Shown: positions 20,814 through 28,841, counted from the stretch's first letter. The stretch is DNA of 64,000 nucleotides from Methanomassiliicoccaceae archaeon DOK (GCA_009911715.1 CP047880.1:62001-126000), one strand, 5' to 3'. Numbers and translations: made by a program. Notes: a model not told the origin generated them from the sequence alone.

Positions 20814-21689
20814 TTCGAGTTTCTCGAACGAGTAGTCCAGGATGCGCTCCTTGCGCTCAATTAGCATTGTCGTGTAGAACTCCTTCTGGATATCCAAGAG
20901 ATCCTCGTCGTCGTTTATAACGCTCCATATGCGATCTTGGTCAATTCTCGGATAAATGCGTCTTAGAGCTTCGTTGCAATCCTGATTAGATAGGGAGCTG
21001 ATGAATTCGAAGTAGTTCACCTTCTTGTTATTGACCTTTATCGATGAGTTCGGCCAGTTGTAGACCCTTGCTCTTATTTCAGAAAGGTCGTCAAGGACTT
21101 TCCTATAATCATCGATTCTCAGTTGCGGGAATAGACTGGATGCGCAATCGAAGATGGGCGCAATCCTCGCAGAGTTCTTGTTCTCATCAATCAGGAATCC
21201 CCAGTTCCCGTTGTGGCGGTCAAAATTTCCTATGAGGGAATCGCAAATGAACATATCCCAGAAGAACGAGGACAGGGCCTCGGTGTCCACCCATTTCTGT
21301 TCTTTGATTGCCAATTCAATCTCTGTAAGTTCGGTCCCATATCCGTTCTCTGAAGACGAGTAGCAGGTATTTTTTAGAGTACCGAAATCTGCGAATTTAT
21401 AGCCACCCTCTGTGAAATCTCTGCAAGCAACGACTATCTTTTCATGATATGTTCCGAGAATGGTATTTTGAACATCCATGCCTATTGTGTCAAGAACGCC
21501 GCAACACACATGCTCCGAGAAGCAGTTGTTGGCATATGATCTATCTGTTCTGTTTTTGGCAAGGGATGGGAATTTGAGGACATAGTCATGTCCCTTGTAT
21601 ACTATGGATAGCTTGGATCCGTTAGCTCCATTGAACGAACGGAAAACGTTGACTTCGCAGTCGCTGAAGTCAATCATCGTGCTCACCAT
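20802..21689 (-). CDS. HipA-like Ser/Thr kinase, toxin candidate (copy 1)
   Basis: A 295-residue HipA/CtkA-like protein kinase. The nucleotide-binding front has NGANGSKLSIVYKG and the lysine of YVLKFP. The catalytic loop is GNFDRHNGNWGFL (around residue 155), and the metal-binding Asp follows in PIFDCASSLFP. The family phosphorylates a cytosolic target and stops growth. Its start (ATG 21689 or 21677) overlaps the 3' end of the HTH gene upstream, a classic antitoxin-toxin layout. The gene is visibly more AT-rich than its neighbours and than the paralogue at 22499-23395, suggesting separate recent acquisition. Confidence 0.88.
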   Translation of the reverse strand: MVSTMIDFSDCEVNVFRSFNGANGSKLSIVYKGHDYVLKFPSLAKNRTDRSYANNCFSEHVCCGVLDTIGMDVQNTILGTYHEKIVVACRDFTEGGYKFADFGTLKNTCYSSSENGYGTELTEIELAIKEQKWVDTEALSSFFWDMFICDSLIGNFDRHNGNWGFLIDENKNSARIAPIFDCASSLFPQLRIDDYRKVLDDLSEIRARVYNWPNSSIKVNNKKVNYFEFISSLSNQDCNEALRRIYPRIDQDRIWSVINDDEDLLDIQKEFYTTMLIERKERILDYSFEKLESLD

Positions 21690-22119
21690 AAAGGTACTTC
21701 GAACGGAGGTATTCGGCCTGCTCCTCTGTTATCAGTCCCGCTGATATATTCATGTTAATGGACCCGTAGATTTCATCCAGATAGCAATCCAGATGGAGAC
21801 AGTTCGAATCGCACGCTAGGTACTCGTCTATGGATCTCTGTAGGTCGGATGGCAGGTTCCTTTCCAGATAGTCCTTGTTCACAGGCCTTCCGTTCTTATC
21901 GGTAATGATTCCGGTCTCCAGATCCAGGGTTTCTTCAATGGTCAGGTCTAGTGCATTCGCGAGCTTCTTGATGGTCCCCACGGTGCACTTCTCGAAATCC
22001 GTCTTCCCAGTGCAGATGTTGGACAGCGTGGACCACGGAATTCCACTAATCTTAGACAGTTGGTACCTCGTCAGGCCCTTGCGTTCCATCACGGATTCCA
22101 ATGTGTCGCCCATACACAT
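21670..22119 (-). CDS. XRE-type HTH antitoxin partner of HipA-like kinase 1
   Basis: About 149 residues from ATG 22119 (ATG 22113 also possible). An XRE helix-turn-helix spans residues 5-60 (GLTRYQLSKISGIPWSTLSN, then TIKKLANALDLTIEETL). The C-terminal half (LQRSIDEYLACDS..CYLDEIYGSINMNISAGLITEEQAEYLRSKYL) recurs in the HTH-less partner of the second kinase locus, so it is likely the kinase-binding part. Frame continues upstream to 22161, but a TATA element and repeat operator cover that part. Predicted to repress its own promoter. Confidence 0.85.
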   Translation of the reverse strand: MCMGDTLESVMERKGLTRYQLSKISGIPWSTLSNICTGKTDFEKCTVGTIKKLANALDLTIEETLDLETGIITDKNGRPVNKDYLERNLPSDLQRSIDEYLACDSNCLHLDCYLDEIYGSINMNISAGLITEEQAEYLRSKYLYGEHDD

Positions 22120-22120
22120 G

Positions 22121-22151
22121 TATCGTTGTACCGATATATCAGTATACCGAT
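22121..22151. promoter_or_regulatory. Operator/promoter of the HTH-HipA locus
   Basis: TACCGAT occurs at 22129-22135 and again at 22145-22151 (16-bp spacing), with a partial inverted copy (ATCGTTG) at 22122. A TATA element (GATATATC, about 22133-22140) for the minus-strand HTH gene lies between the two copies, 20-25 bp before its start. The same gap holds the plus-strand promoter of the parvulin gene (GATAAAAG, about 22163-22170). Probably the autoregulatory site. Confidence 0.5.
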
Positions 22152-22193
22152 GCATTCCCAAAACGATAAAAGCGCGATTCCGATGCGACCTCC

Positions 22194-22472
22194 ATGGTTA
22201 GACAGGCACGTTGCTCCCACATCCTCGTGGATACATACGACCAGGCCCTCGACCTCCAGAGGAGGGTCTACGCCGGCGAGAACTTCGCTCAGCTGGCCGC
22301 CCAGTACTCAAAATGCCCCTCCGGAAGGAACGGCGGGGACCTCGGATGGTTCGGCCGCGGACAGATGGTGAAGCCCTTCGAGGACGCCGCGTTCTCGTAC
22401 AACCCCGGTGACATGACCATCGTCCAGACCCAGTTCGGCTGGCATCTGATCTACGTCTACGGTCAGAGATGA
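22194..22472 (+). CDS. Parvulin-type peptidyl-prolyl cis-trans isomerase
   Basis: A 92-residue stand-alone PpiC/parvulin domain: CSHILVDTYDQALDL, FAQLAAQYSKCPSG, NGGDLGWFGRGQMVKPFEDAAF and TQFGWHLIYV cover the whole family fold. No signal peptide, so it acts in the cytoplasm and speeds proline isomerisation in protein folding. It sits between the two HipA-like loci with its own TATA promoter about 28 bp before ATG 22194, which suggests a leaderless mRNA. Confidence 0.93.
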   Translation: MVRQARCSHILVDTYDQALDLQRRVYAGENFAQLAAQYSKCPSGRNGGDLGWFGRGQMVKPFEDAAFSYNPGDMTIVQTQFGWHLIYVYGQR

Positions 22473-22498
22473 AACCCAGGCGGGGATGCACCCCGCCG

Positions 22499-23395
22499 TC
22501 AGCTTCTGTGCTCCATCCTTTCGAAGGCCACGTCCAGGATGCCCTCCTTGCGGGCTCTGATGATCGTCATGTAGAACCTGTGCTGGAGCGGTGTCAGGCC
22601 CGGCGTCTCGTCCAGGATCCCCTCGATCCTGTCGAGATCGATGTGGTTGTAGAGGCGTGCGACGGCCGCATCGCAGTCTATGTCCTCCAGCGATGTGATG
22701 AACTCGAAGTAGTTGATCCTGGCGCGGTTGATCATGAGGGTCGACTTGGGGAACATGTGGACCCTGTCGTCGATCTCGGTCGGTTTGCTGAGGACCCTCT
22801 CCATCCCCTTGTCGTCGAGCTGGGGGAACAGGCAGGATCCGCAGTCGTAGACGGGAGCCAGGTCGGCATGCCTTACGCGCTCGTTGACCAGTATGCCCCA
22901 GTTCCCGTTGTGGCGGTCGAAGTTTGCCAGAAGGGCGTCGCCGATGAACTGGTTCCAGAAGAACGTCCTAAGCCTGTCCGGGATGATGAGGCGCTGCTCG
23001 TCGATGGCCCTCATGATCGAGGCCAGGTCGGTGTTGTATCCGTCCAGGTCGCTGTCCAGGCACGTGTTCTTCAGATGGGCGAACTCGACCAGCGTCTTGT
23101 TCCCCTCCGCGAAGTCCTTGCATGCCACCACGTTCCTGACGTTCCCGTGGGAGTCCTTGAACGTCCCCAGGAGGGTCTCCTGTGCCGCGATGCCCATGGA
23201 CTGGAACACGTGGCATGCGATGTACTCCGTGGTGCACGAGTTGACGTAGCTGAGGTCGGATATCGGCCCGGGCTTGGGAGGGAACTTCAGCATGTAGCCG
23301 TGTCCCTCGTAGATGATGTTGATCTTGTTGCCGCTCGCGCCTCCGTACGCGCGGAACTCATTTCTCTCGCATTCGCTGAAGTCGATCAGTTCCAT
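22499..23395 (-). CDS. HipA-like Ser/Thr kinase, toxin candidate (copy 2)
   Basis: A 298-residue paralogue of the kinase at 20802. The same elements are present: GGASGNKINIIYEG, lysine in YMLKFP, catalytic loop ANFDRHNGNWGIL, metal Asp in PVYDCGSCLFPQ. ATG 23395 matches the start MIDFS of copy 1; GTG 23404 is also in frame. Unlike copy 1 it is GC-rich like the host genome, so it is older or better adapted. It overlaps the upstream short partner gene (ends 23358), and through it is linked to purM. Active-site residues are intact, so it is not obviously dead. Confidence 0.88.
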   Translation of the reverse strand: MELIDFSECERNEFRAYGGASGNKINIIYEGHGYMLKFPPKPGPISDLSYVNSCTTEYIACHVFQSMGIAAQETLLGTFKDSHGNVRNVVACKDFAEGNKTLVEFAHLKNTCLDSDLDGYNTDLASIMRAIDEQRLIIPDRLRTFFWNQFIGDALLANFDRHNGNWGILVNERVRHADLAPVYDCGSCLFPQLDDKGMERVLSKPTEIDDRVHMFPKSTLMINRARINYFEFITSLEDIDCDAAVARLYNHIDLDRIEGILDETPGLTPLQHRFYMTIIRARKEGILDVAFERMEHRS

Positions 23396-23645
23396 TCTCG
23401 TCACCGTAGTTGAAAAGATATCTTCTGCGCAGGCGGTCGGCGAACTCCGCCGTTATGATCCCAGACCACTGGTTCGCGTTTATGGCTCCGTAGAGCTCCC
23501 CCCAGAGGCAGTCCAGGAGGGGCGAGTGCGAGCGCACCCCCTCCTCGAACTCCTCGATGGCTTTGGAGATGTCCGGAGGGAGCCTGTCCCCCTCAAGCAT
23601 CTCGAACTCCCGGATGTCGCGCTCCCCGCGATCAGTAATGGTCAT
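23358..23645 (-). CDS. Short HTH-less partner of HipA-like kinase 2
   Basis: A 95-residue protein related to the C-terminal half of the HTH partner of kinase 1 (compare LLDCLWGELYGAINANQWSGI with LDCYLDEIYGSINMNISAGL). The DNA-binding XRE domain is missing. The gene starts at ATG 23645 inside the end of purM (14-bp overlap) and runs 38 bp into the kinase gene, so all three are probably made from one mRNA. It may be an antitoxin that only neutralises and no longer regulates, with expression now set by the purM promoter. Confidence 0.75.
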   Translation of the reverse strand: MTITDRGERDIREFEMLEGDRLPPDISKAIEEFEEGVRSHSPLLDCLWGELYGAINANQWSGIITAEFADRLRRRYLFNYGDENGTDRLQRMREK

Positions 23646-24648
23646 ACAGTATGTTGCCAGGCTCCAGGAGGACTCCGTCGCCCTTCTCCACCCTGCCGAC
23701 TATGTCGGCGTTGGGGTATCTGGAGGCGATCTCCTCAGCGTCCTCTTCCGGAGCTATTATCGTGAATCCCATGCTCATGTTGAGGGTCTGGTAGATCTCC
23801 CTGTCCTCGATCTCTCCGAGCTCCTGGAGCTTCTGGAAGATGGGGGCGGGCTTGACGGGGTCGCTGATGACGTATCTCAGGCCCTTCCTCATCCTGAGGA
23901 TGTTCCTCAGTCCGCCGCCGGTGATGTCCACCAGGCCGTGGACGGTGTTCTGGGACGTGATCTCCAGGACCTGTCTCACATAGATCTCTGTGGGGGTGAG
24001 GAGCTCCTCGCCGATGCTCTTCGAGAGCCCGGACACCTTGTCCGTCATGGCGATGTTGCTGGCCTCGATGACCTTCCTGGCCAGGGTGAGTCCGTTGGAG
24101 TGTATGCCGGAGGACCTGAGCGAGACGATGAGGTCGCCCTCCTCGCACTTGTCGCCGGTGATGATTCTGTCCTTCGCCACGTATCCGAGGCATGTCCCGG
24201 ACAGGTCGACCCCGTTGATGATTTCCGGCAGGACCGCGATCTCCCCTCCCACGATCTCCATGTTGGAGAGCTCAGCGCCTTTCTGCAGGCCCTTGCCGAT
24301 CTCCTCCGTGATTTCGGGGTTGGGCTTGTCGATGGCGATGTAGTCCACGAAGGAGGTGGGCTCCGCGTTGACGCAGATCGTGTCGTTGACGTTCATCGCG
24401 ATGCAGTCTATGCCCACGGTGTCCCACTTGTTCAGTTCCTCGGCGATGAGCAGTTTCGATCCCACACCGTCGGTGGCCATGGTGATGTATCTGTCGCCGA
24501 AATCGATGAGGCTGGCGAAGAGGCCCGGCATGCGCACTGCCTGTCCGATGCCCTGTCTCTTGTAGCTTACTTCGCTGACGAGTGCCTCGATGGCCTCGGA
24601 TTTCTGGTCAATGTTCACTCCGGATTTGGCGTAGGTCCAACCGCTCAT
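23632..24648 (-). CDS. purM: Phosphoribosylformylglycinamidine cyclo-ligase (AIR synthetase)
   Basis: Fifth step of purine synthesis: FGAM + ATP to AIR. A 338-residue PurM: YAKSGVNIDQKSEAI at the start, ATDGVGSKLLIA (ATP/substrate loop), DCIAMNVNDTICVNAEPTSFVDY, MEIVGGEIAVLPEI, GDLIVSLRSSGIHSNGLTLAR, VDITGGGLRNILRM. A GAGGAT tract 6-10 nt before ATG 24648 could serve as ribosome-binding site. The 3' end overlaps a short antitoxin-like gene, an unusual partner for a housekeeping gene. Confidence 0.96.
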   Translation of the reverse strand: MSGWTYAKSGVNIDQKSEAIEALVSEVSYKRQGIGQAVRMPGLFASLIDFGDRYITMATDGVGSKLLIAEELNKWDTVGIDCIAMNVNDTICVNAEPTSFVDYIAIDKPNPEITEEIGKGLQKGAELSNMEIVGGEIAVLPEIINGVDLSGTCLGYVAKDRIITGDKCEEGDLIVSLRSSGIHSNGLTLARKVIEASNIAMTDKVSGLSKSIGEELLTPTEIYVRQVLEITSQNTVHGLVDITGGGLRNILRMRKGLRYVISDPVKPAPIFQKLQELGEIEDREIYQTLNMSMGFTIIAPEEDAEEIASRYPNADIVGRVEKGDGVLLEPGNILYDHY

Positions 24649-24663
24649 CTTGATCCTCAGGTC

Positions 24664-24692
24664 ACTCTAATTGAGTGAGGGGATATTAGAGT
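24664..24692. promoter_or_regulatory. Nested inverted repeats upstream of purM
   Basis: CACTC-TAATT-GAGTG at 24664-24678 is a perfect 5-bp-arm inverted repeat, and CTCTAAT...ATTAGAG pairs across 24666-24692. They fill the 37-bp gap between the end of the AbiEii gene and the purM start, both on the minus strand, and overlap the region where a purM promoter or an AbiEii terminator must lie. Confidence 0.35.
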
Positions 24693-25543
24693 TCCCCTGG
24701 AGTGTCGGCAGTGATCATGGTCAGAAGGCGTTCAGCGCTGTCGCAGGCATCTTCGAAGGTGATCTCCCCTGCATAGACATGTCCCTGTTGGTATCTTGTC
24801 CAAAGGGATTGCATGACCGGACTTCCACGGACAGATTGAAGTATCTGCATCCAGTCCTCCAGATTTTGGACGGTGCCACGTTCTTCGAATATGTGTCTAG
24901 TCGCAGATGCAACAGCCATGTCATCATATTCATGTTCGTGTTCCAGTATGTAGAAGTCGTAGTAATCTCTCATGCGTGTGTTCTCATCGCCCCTGGTCAA
25001 CATAGCGTGGAGTTTCTCAGCTATCACAGTCTCTATGCGATAGGCTCTAATGGATATGGGAACTCCGCCGAACAGCGGCATGATGAAGTGGTCAACCTCT
25101 TCTGGAACAATCTCCAAGGAGGGTACGACATCTATGTAGAATCTCTCGGTCAGCTTCTCGTATTTGGCGTCGATGAAGAAACGTATGCCAGGGTGGTCTA
25201 GCATCTCCGCCACAGGAGTGGTGCGTATCACCTCCATCGCAAACACATCATCCGCATCGATGGCGCAGATTTCCTGTATTACGGGCAGGATCTCCTCTTT
25301 TTCGAGTGTCAGGGTCTTAGATGTGAGATCCAGGTCCTCTGTAGTCCTTCTGGACATACCCTTCTTGCTGTAAAGTAGGTATCCGCCCTTCAGGACGAAC
25401 CTTTCACGGTAATCGGACCGAGACAGGCGATCCAAGAAACGCTCCATTACGTACATGTGAAGAGTTACGTTCCCCGCAATCCCAAATTCTTTCGATTTGT
25501 TCTTGATAAGGGCTTTCAGCTGACTGGGGCTGCTCATTTTCAC
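24686..25543 (-). CDS. abiEii: AbiEii-like nucleotidyltransferase toxin
   Basis: A 285-residue type IV toxin of the AbiEii family (nucleotidyltransferase superfamily). The catalytic loop reads RFVLKGGYLLYS, then SRRTTEDLDL with the two acidic metal ligands, and later YRIETVIAEKLHAMLTRG and RMRDYYDFYIL. Family members inhibit growth, in known cases by adding nucleotides to tRNA. Start GTG 25543 overlaps the antitoxin stop by 4 bp (GTGA); ATG 25537 is an alternative. Often protects against phage. Confidence 0.92.
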   Translation of the reverse strand: MKMSSPSQLKALIKNKSKEFGIAGNVTLHMYVMERFLDRLSRSDYRERFVLKGGYLLYSKKGMSRRTTEDLDLTSKTLTLEKEEILPVIQEICAIDADDVFAMEVIRTTPVAEMLDHPGIRFFIDAKYEKLTERFYIDVVPSLEIVPEEVDHFIMPLFGGVPISIRAYRIETVIAEKLHAMLTRGDENTRMRDYYDFYILEHEHEYDDMAVASATRHIFEERGTVQNLEDWMQILQSVRGSPVMQSLWTRYQQGHVYAGEITFEDACDSAERLLTMITADTPGEL

Positions 25544-26139
25544 AGCAGAACCTCCATGAATCTGTGGATTTTGGGCCTGACGTTGAGAGCATCGGCGTAC
25601 TCCATCAGCTTGGGTATGTTCGGGCGATCAGACACATACCCTTTCATCGCCTGTTTCACGATATCCATGTCGGCGCCTGTGCCGCGAACTATGTCGCACA
25701 GCGTGCGTTCACGGTCGTAGGTCTGCACGGTGTTCCCATACGGTGTTTCTACCTTTGTCAATCCGATTCCGTACAGCTTTGGAATCACGAATTTAGGGGT
25801 AATCCTGTAGTCATTGTTTTCACTGATGCTTTTAGCATTGTATCCGTGTGGGAAAGTCATGTGGAACTCAGTGGGGATGTAATCCGTCATGTTGTGCAGA
25901 TACAGCGCGGTATATCCGCTGTATATCCCCTTCTTATAGCGCATCTGCAGAAGCAACCATTCATCATCCATGGCCTCCTTGGTGATGTATATCCCGCGCT
26001 GTAAGCGGATCAATGTCCCATCTTCCACATATTTTCTAATCCTGCTGAACGGAACGCCTGAACTGAGGAGCTGTTCAGTCGTCATCATTCCGTCGAATTC
26101 GCCGATAAAGACGTCCTGGCTTGTGAATATCTTTACCAT
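25540..26139 (-). CDS. abiEi: AbiEi-like antitoxin/transcriptional repressor
   Basis: A 199-residue protein from ATG 26139. The N-terminal winged-helix domain (MMTTEQLLSSGVPFSRIRKYVEDGTLIRLQRGIYI) is the AbiEi_4-type DNA-binding domain. The C-terminal part (IYSGYTALYLHNMTD..HMTFPHGYN, RTLCDIVRG) is the usual antitoxin domain. It would repress its own promoter and counter AbiEii. TTG 26157 is in frame, but a TATA box (TTTATATATT, minus strand, about 26169-26178) places transcription start near 26147, which favours ATG 26139. Confidence 0.92.
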   Translation of the reverse strand: MVKIFTSQDVFIGEFDGMMTTEQLLSSGVPFSRIRKYVEDGTLIRLQRGIYITKEAMDDEWLLLQMRYKKGIYSGYTALYLHNMTDYIPTEFHMTFPHGYNAKSISENNDYRITPKFVIPKLYGIGLTKVETPYGNTVQTYDRERTLCDIVRGTGADMDIVKQAMKGYVSDRPNIPKLMEYADALNVRPKIHRFMEVLL

Positions 26140-26151
26140 TGCATCACCGTC

Positions 26152-26239
26152 ATTCAATTGTCAATTGAATATATAAAATGACGTGTATATTTTTTATCAG
26201 CACTTAAACACGTCATATAATAGTAAAATGACGTGTATA
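26152..26239. promoter_or_regulatory. AbiE promoter-operator with repeated ATGACGTGTAT sites
   Basis: A near-perfect palindrome ATTCAATTG-T-CAATTGAAT occupies 26152-26170. Upstream of the TATA box the 15-mer AAAATGACGTGTATA occurs at 26175-26189 and again at 26225-26239 (exactly 50 bp apart), with an inverted copy (AAACACGTCATATA) at 26206-26219. AbiEi antitoxins are known to bind inverted repeats and repress their operon, so these are the likely sites. Confidence 0.65.
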
Positions 26240-26384
26240 ATTTTCAAATCAGAACTTTAACTAAGGCGTTGGAACAAGAACAACGCGATCTGAACGGCCA
26301 CACGGTCATACAGCTGTGTTGAATCCGGGAATCTGTTGTCGGGATACGGACAACTATTTAATTGGGTCACCGATGGTCGTTTCC

Positions 26385-27218
26385 ATGGATCAATCCGAGA
26401 CGGGCCCATGGATGTCTCTTCTCCGCGAGCGTCTGATGGAGACCTTCGGGGACAGAATCATTTTCATTGGCCTTCAGGGAAGCCGTGCTAGGGGAGAGGC
26501 GACAGAGAACAGCGATGTGGATGCCGTCGTCATCCTGGATCGTGTGTCCCATGAGGATGTCGTATCCTACAGGTGCATTCTTGACTCCATGCCCTACAGG
26601 GAACTCGCATGCGGATTCCTGTCTGGTGTCGGGGAACTGTCCGGATGGATGGCGGGTGATTTGTTCCAGTTCAGGCATGATACCATCCCGATTAGTGGCA
26701 GTCTCGATGCGGTGTTGCCTCCAGAGGGGATCGGCGATGCAGCTGAAGCGGCCCTTGCAGGTGCCTGTACCATCTACCACATGTGCGTGCACAACATGGT
26801 TCACGAAAGGTCGTCGGAGATACTGGACGGCTTGTCCAAACAGTGTCGTTTCACCCTGTCCGCAGCGGTTTTTGCCAGGACAGGTGCGTATTACGGATCC
26901 ATTAGCGATCTGAGGGAGGCTGCTGGTGAGGAATCCAGAATCCTTGATCTGCGGGACTCCGTACAGGGGGCTGAGTGGGATAGTCGTATGGATGGGATCT
27001 CATCCGAGATTATCGAATGGACATCGTCCTTAATATCCGAATTCGGATCGGACCGTCGAACAGGCATCAGTACTTGCCAATCCTCTTCAGCCAGGCCTTC
27101 ATGCCCTTCTCGTACCCGTTGTCGGACATCTCGTAGAACCTCCTGCCGACCAGCTCGTCCGGGAGGTACTGCTGGTCCACGTAGTGGTTGGGGTAGTTGT
27201 GCGGGTACTTGTACGTGA
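26385..27218 (+). CDS. MNT-type nucleotidyltransferase with aberrant C-terminus
   Basis: The N-terminal part is a minimal nucleotidyltransferase domain: FIGLQGSRARGEATENSDVDAVVILD holds the GS motif and the paired aspartates. After about residue 225 the frame runs into the 3' end of rarA on the other strand (overlap 27067-27218) and translates as an arginine/serine-rich antisense tail. The native stop may have been lost when this segment was joined to rarA. ATG 26385 was chosen because TATTTAATT at about 26354-26362 lies some 27 bp upstream; ATG 26373 is also possible. It may be a toxin/antitoxin remnant. No HEPN partner is adjacent. Confidence 0.7.
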   Translation: MDQSETGPWMSLLRERLMETFGDRIIFIGLQGSRARGEATENSDVDAVVILDRVSHEDVVSYRCILDSMPYRELACGFLSGVGELSGWMAGDLFQFRHDTIPISGSLDAVLPPEGIGDAAEAALAGACTIYHMCVHNMVHERSSEILDGLSKQCRFTLSAAVFARTGAYYGSISDLREAAGEESRILDLRDSVQGAEWDSRMDGISSEIIEWTSSLISEFGSDRRTGISTCQSSSARPSCPSRTRCRTSRRTSCRPARPGGTAGPRSGWGSCAGTCT

Positions 27219-28386
27219 GGCCCCTGCCCAGCTCCTTCGCCCCGCCGTAGTGGGCGTCCTTCAGGTACGCGGGGATGCCGCCTGTGGGCTCCTCTTTCAC
27301 GGATTTCATCGCGGAGAATATGGCGTTGCAGGCGGAGTTGCTCTTGGGTGCGCATGCGACGTATGTCGCCGCCTGGGACAGGATGATCTGCGACTCGGGC
27401 ATGCCGATGCGCTCCACTGCCTCGGCTGCCGACACGGCGACGACGAGGGCCTGGGGATCCGCGTTGCCGACGTCCTCGGACGCGCAGATCATGATCCTCC
27501 TGGCAATGAACTTCACATCCTCACCCGCGTACAGCATCCTCGCCAGATAGTACACTGCCGCGTCGGGGTCGGAGCCGCGCATGCTCTTGATGAACGCCGA
27601 GATGGTGTCGTAGTGGTTGTCGCCGTCCCTGTCGTAGTTCAGGACCCTGCGCTGTATGCATTCGGAGGCGACGTCCAGGCTGATGCGGATCCTGCCGTCC
27701 GGACCCGGGGGCGTGGTCAGCGCTCCGAGCTCGAGGGCGTTCAGCGCCGCCCTGGCGTCTCCGTTGGAGATGTCCGCGAGGAAGTCGGCGGCATCGTCGT
27801 CCAGGTCGACGTCCATCCTGCCCAGTCCCCTCTCCCTGTCGGAGACCGCCCTCTCGAGTAGCATCCTCACGCTCTCCTTGGAAAGCGGCCTGAGCTCGAA
27901 GATCCTCGACCTGGACACCAGCGCCCTGTTGACCTCGAAGTACGGGTTCTCTGTCGTGGCCCCGATCAGGATCACGGTCCCGTCCTCCACGAACGGGAGG
28001 AGGTAGTCCTGCTGGGCCTTGTTGAAGCGGTGGATCTCGTCGACGAAGAGGATCGTCCTCCTCTCCTCCATGCCGAGGGCGTCCTTCGCCTTCTGGATGG
28101 CCTCCTCCATGTCCTTCTTTCCCGCCGTCGTGGCGTTGATCTGGACGAATCTGGCGTGGGTGGTGTTCGCTATGACCTGTGCCAGCGTGGTCTTCCCTGT
28201 TCCGGGTGGACCATAGAAGATGAGGGACCCAAGCCTGTCCGCGCGTATCGCCCTGGAGAGGAGCTTGTCCTCTCCTATAATGTGCTCCTGGCCCACGACC
28301 TCGTCGAGGGTCCTGGGGCGCATGCGGCTCGCCAGCGGGGCGTCCTTCTCGAGGATGCCCTTGCGCGTGTACTCGAACAGGTCCAT
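27067..28386 (-). CDS. rarA: Replication-associated recombination protein RarA/MgsA (AAA+ ATPase)
   Basis: A 439-residue clamp-loader-like AAA+ ATPase. RPRTLDEVVGQEHI, Walker A FYGPPGTGKTTLA (about residue 60), Walker B ILFVDEIHRFNKAQQD, sensor LIGATTENP and arginine-finger region VSRSRIFEL are visible. The C-terminal RarA/MgsA tetramerisation domain follows (GSDPDAAVYYLARML, PPEGIPAYLKDAHY-like GGIPAYLKDAHYGG). It acts at stalled replication forks. It is a mainly bacterial/eukaryotic family, so possibly acquired by transfer. The minus-strand 3' end is overlapped by the nucleotidyltransferase frame. Confidence 0.95.
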   Translation of the reverse strand: MDLFEYTRKGILEKDAPLASRMRPRTLDEVVGQEHIIGEDKLLSRAIRADRLGSLIFYGPPGTGKTTLAQVIANTTHARFVQINATTAGKKDMEEAIQKAKDALGMEERRTILFVDEIHRFNKAQQDYLLPFVEDGTVILIGATTENPYFEVNRALVSRSRIFELRPLSKESVRMLLERAVSDRERGLGRMDVDLDDDAADFLADISNGDARAALNALELGALTTPPGPDGRIRISLDVASECIQRRVLNYDRDGDNHYDTISAFIKSMRGSDPDAAVYYLARMLYAGEDVKFIARRIMICASEDVGNADPQALVVAVSAAEAVERIGMPESQIILSQAATYVACAPKSNSACNAIFSAMKSVKEEPTGGIPAYLKDAHYGGAKELGRGLTYKYPHNYPNHYVDQQYLPDELVGRRFYEMSDNGYEKGMKAWLKRIGKY

Positions 28387-28424
28387 GTCCCGGGCATCGG
28401 GCAGCCGCCTTTTATGCTATCCGT

Positions 28425-28810
28425 TCAGAGGGCCCTCCAGACGCCACTCTTCCTGGAACCCTCTCTGACTATCAGATTCTTCTCTCTGAGGGAATCCAGT
28501 GCACGTATGACGGTTCTCTCCGAGACTCCGAGGGCATTCGAAGCACTGTCGACGTTTCCGAATGTACCGTTGCGTATCATTGATCCTCTGACGATTCTAG
28601 CCATGACATGAGGTCGGACATCAGATCGGGAACGAGTTCCGGTGGAGGTGCGGAACGAATCAGGTTTTTTTCCAGCGAAGACGTCTGCGCGGACGCGCAT
28701 CGTCTGTACTTGCCGGCCTTCACCGCCACCGTCATAGCGATGACACAGTGGCATCGAACCGGAGGATTCCCCATGCCGGCCCCTCGGATGACGAATGTCG
28801 TTTGCGACAT
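28425..28810 (-). pseudogene. Decayed Fic-domain protein gene
   Basis: Two reading frames overlap here. The upstream one (from ATG 28810 to 28577) ends with SAPPPELVPDLMSDLMSWL, the signature that precedes the Fic domain in Fic/DOC proteins. The downstream one (28604-28425) is the usual C-terminal winged helix of the same family (ALGVSERTVIRALDSLREKN, then GSRKSGVW). The catalytic core with the HPFxxGNGR motif is missing between them, and the frames differ, so the gene has lost its centre by deletion. Fic proteins add AMP to targets and are often toxins. Confidence 0.6.
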
Positions 28811-28841
28811 CAATTTATAAGCGATGCCGATAGCAAACCTC

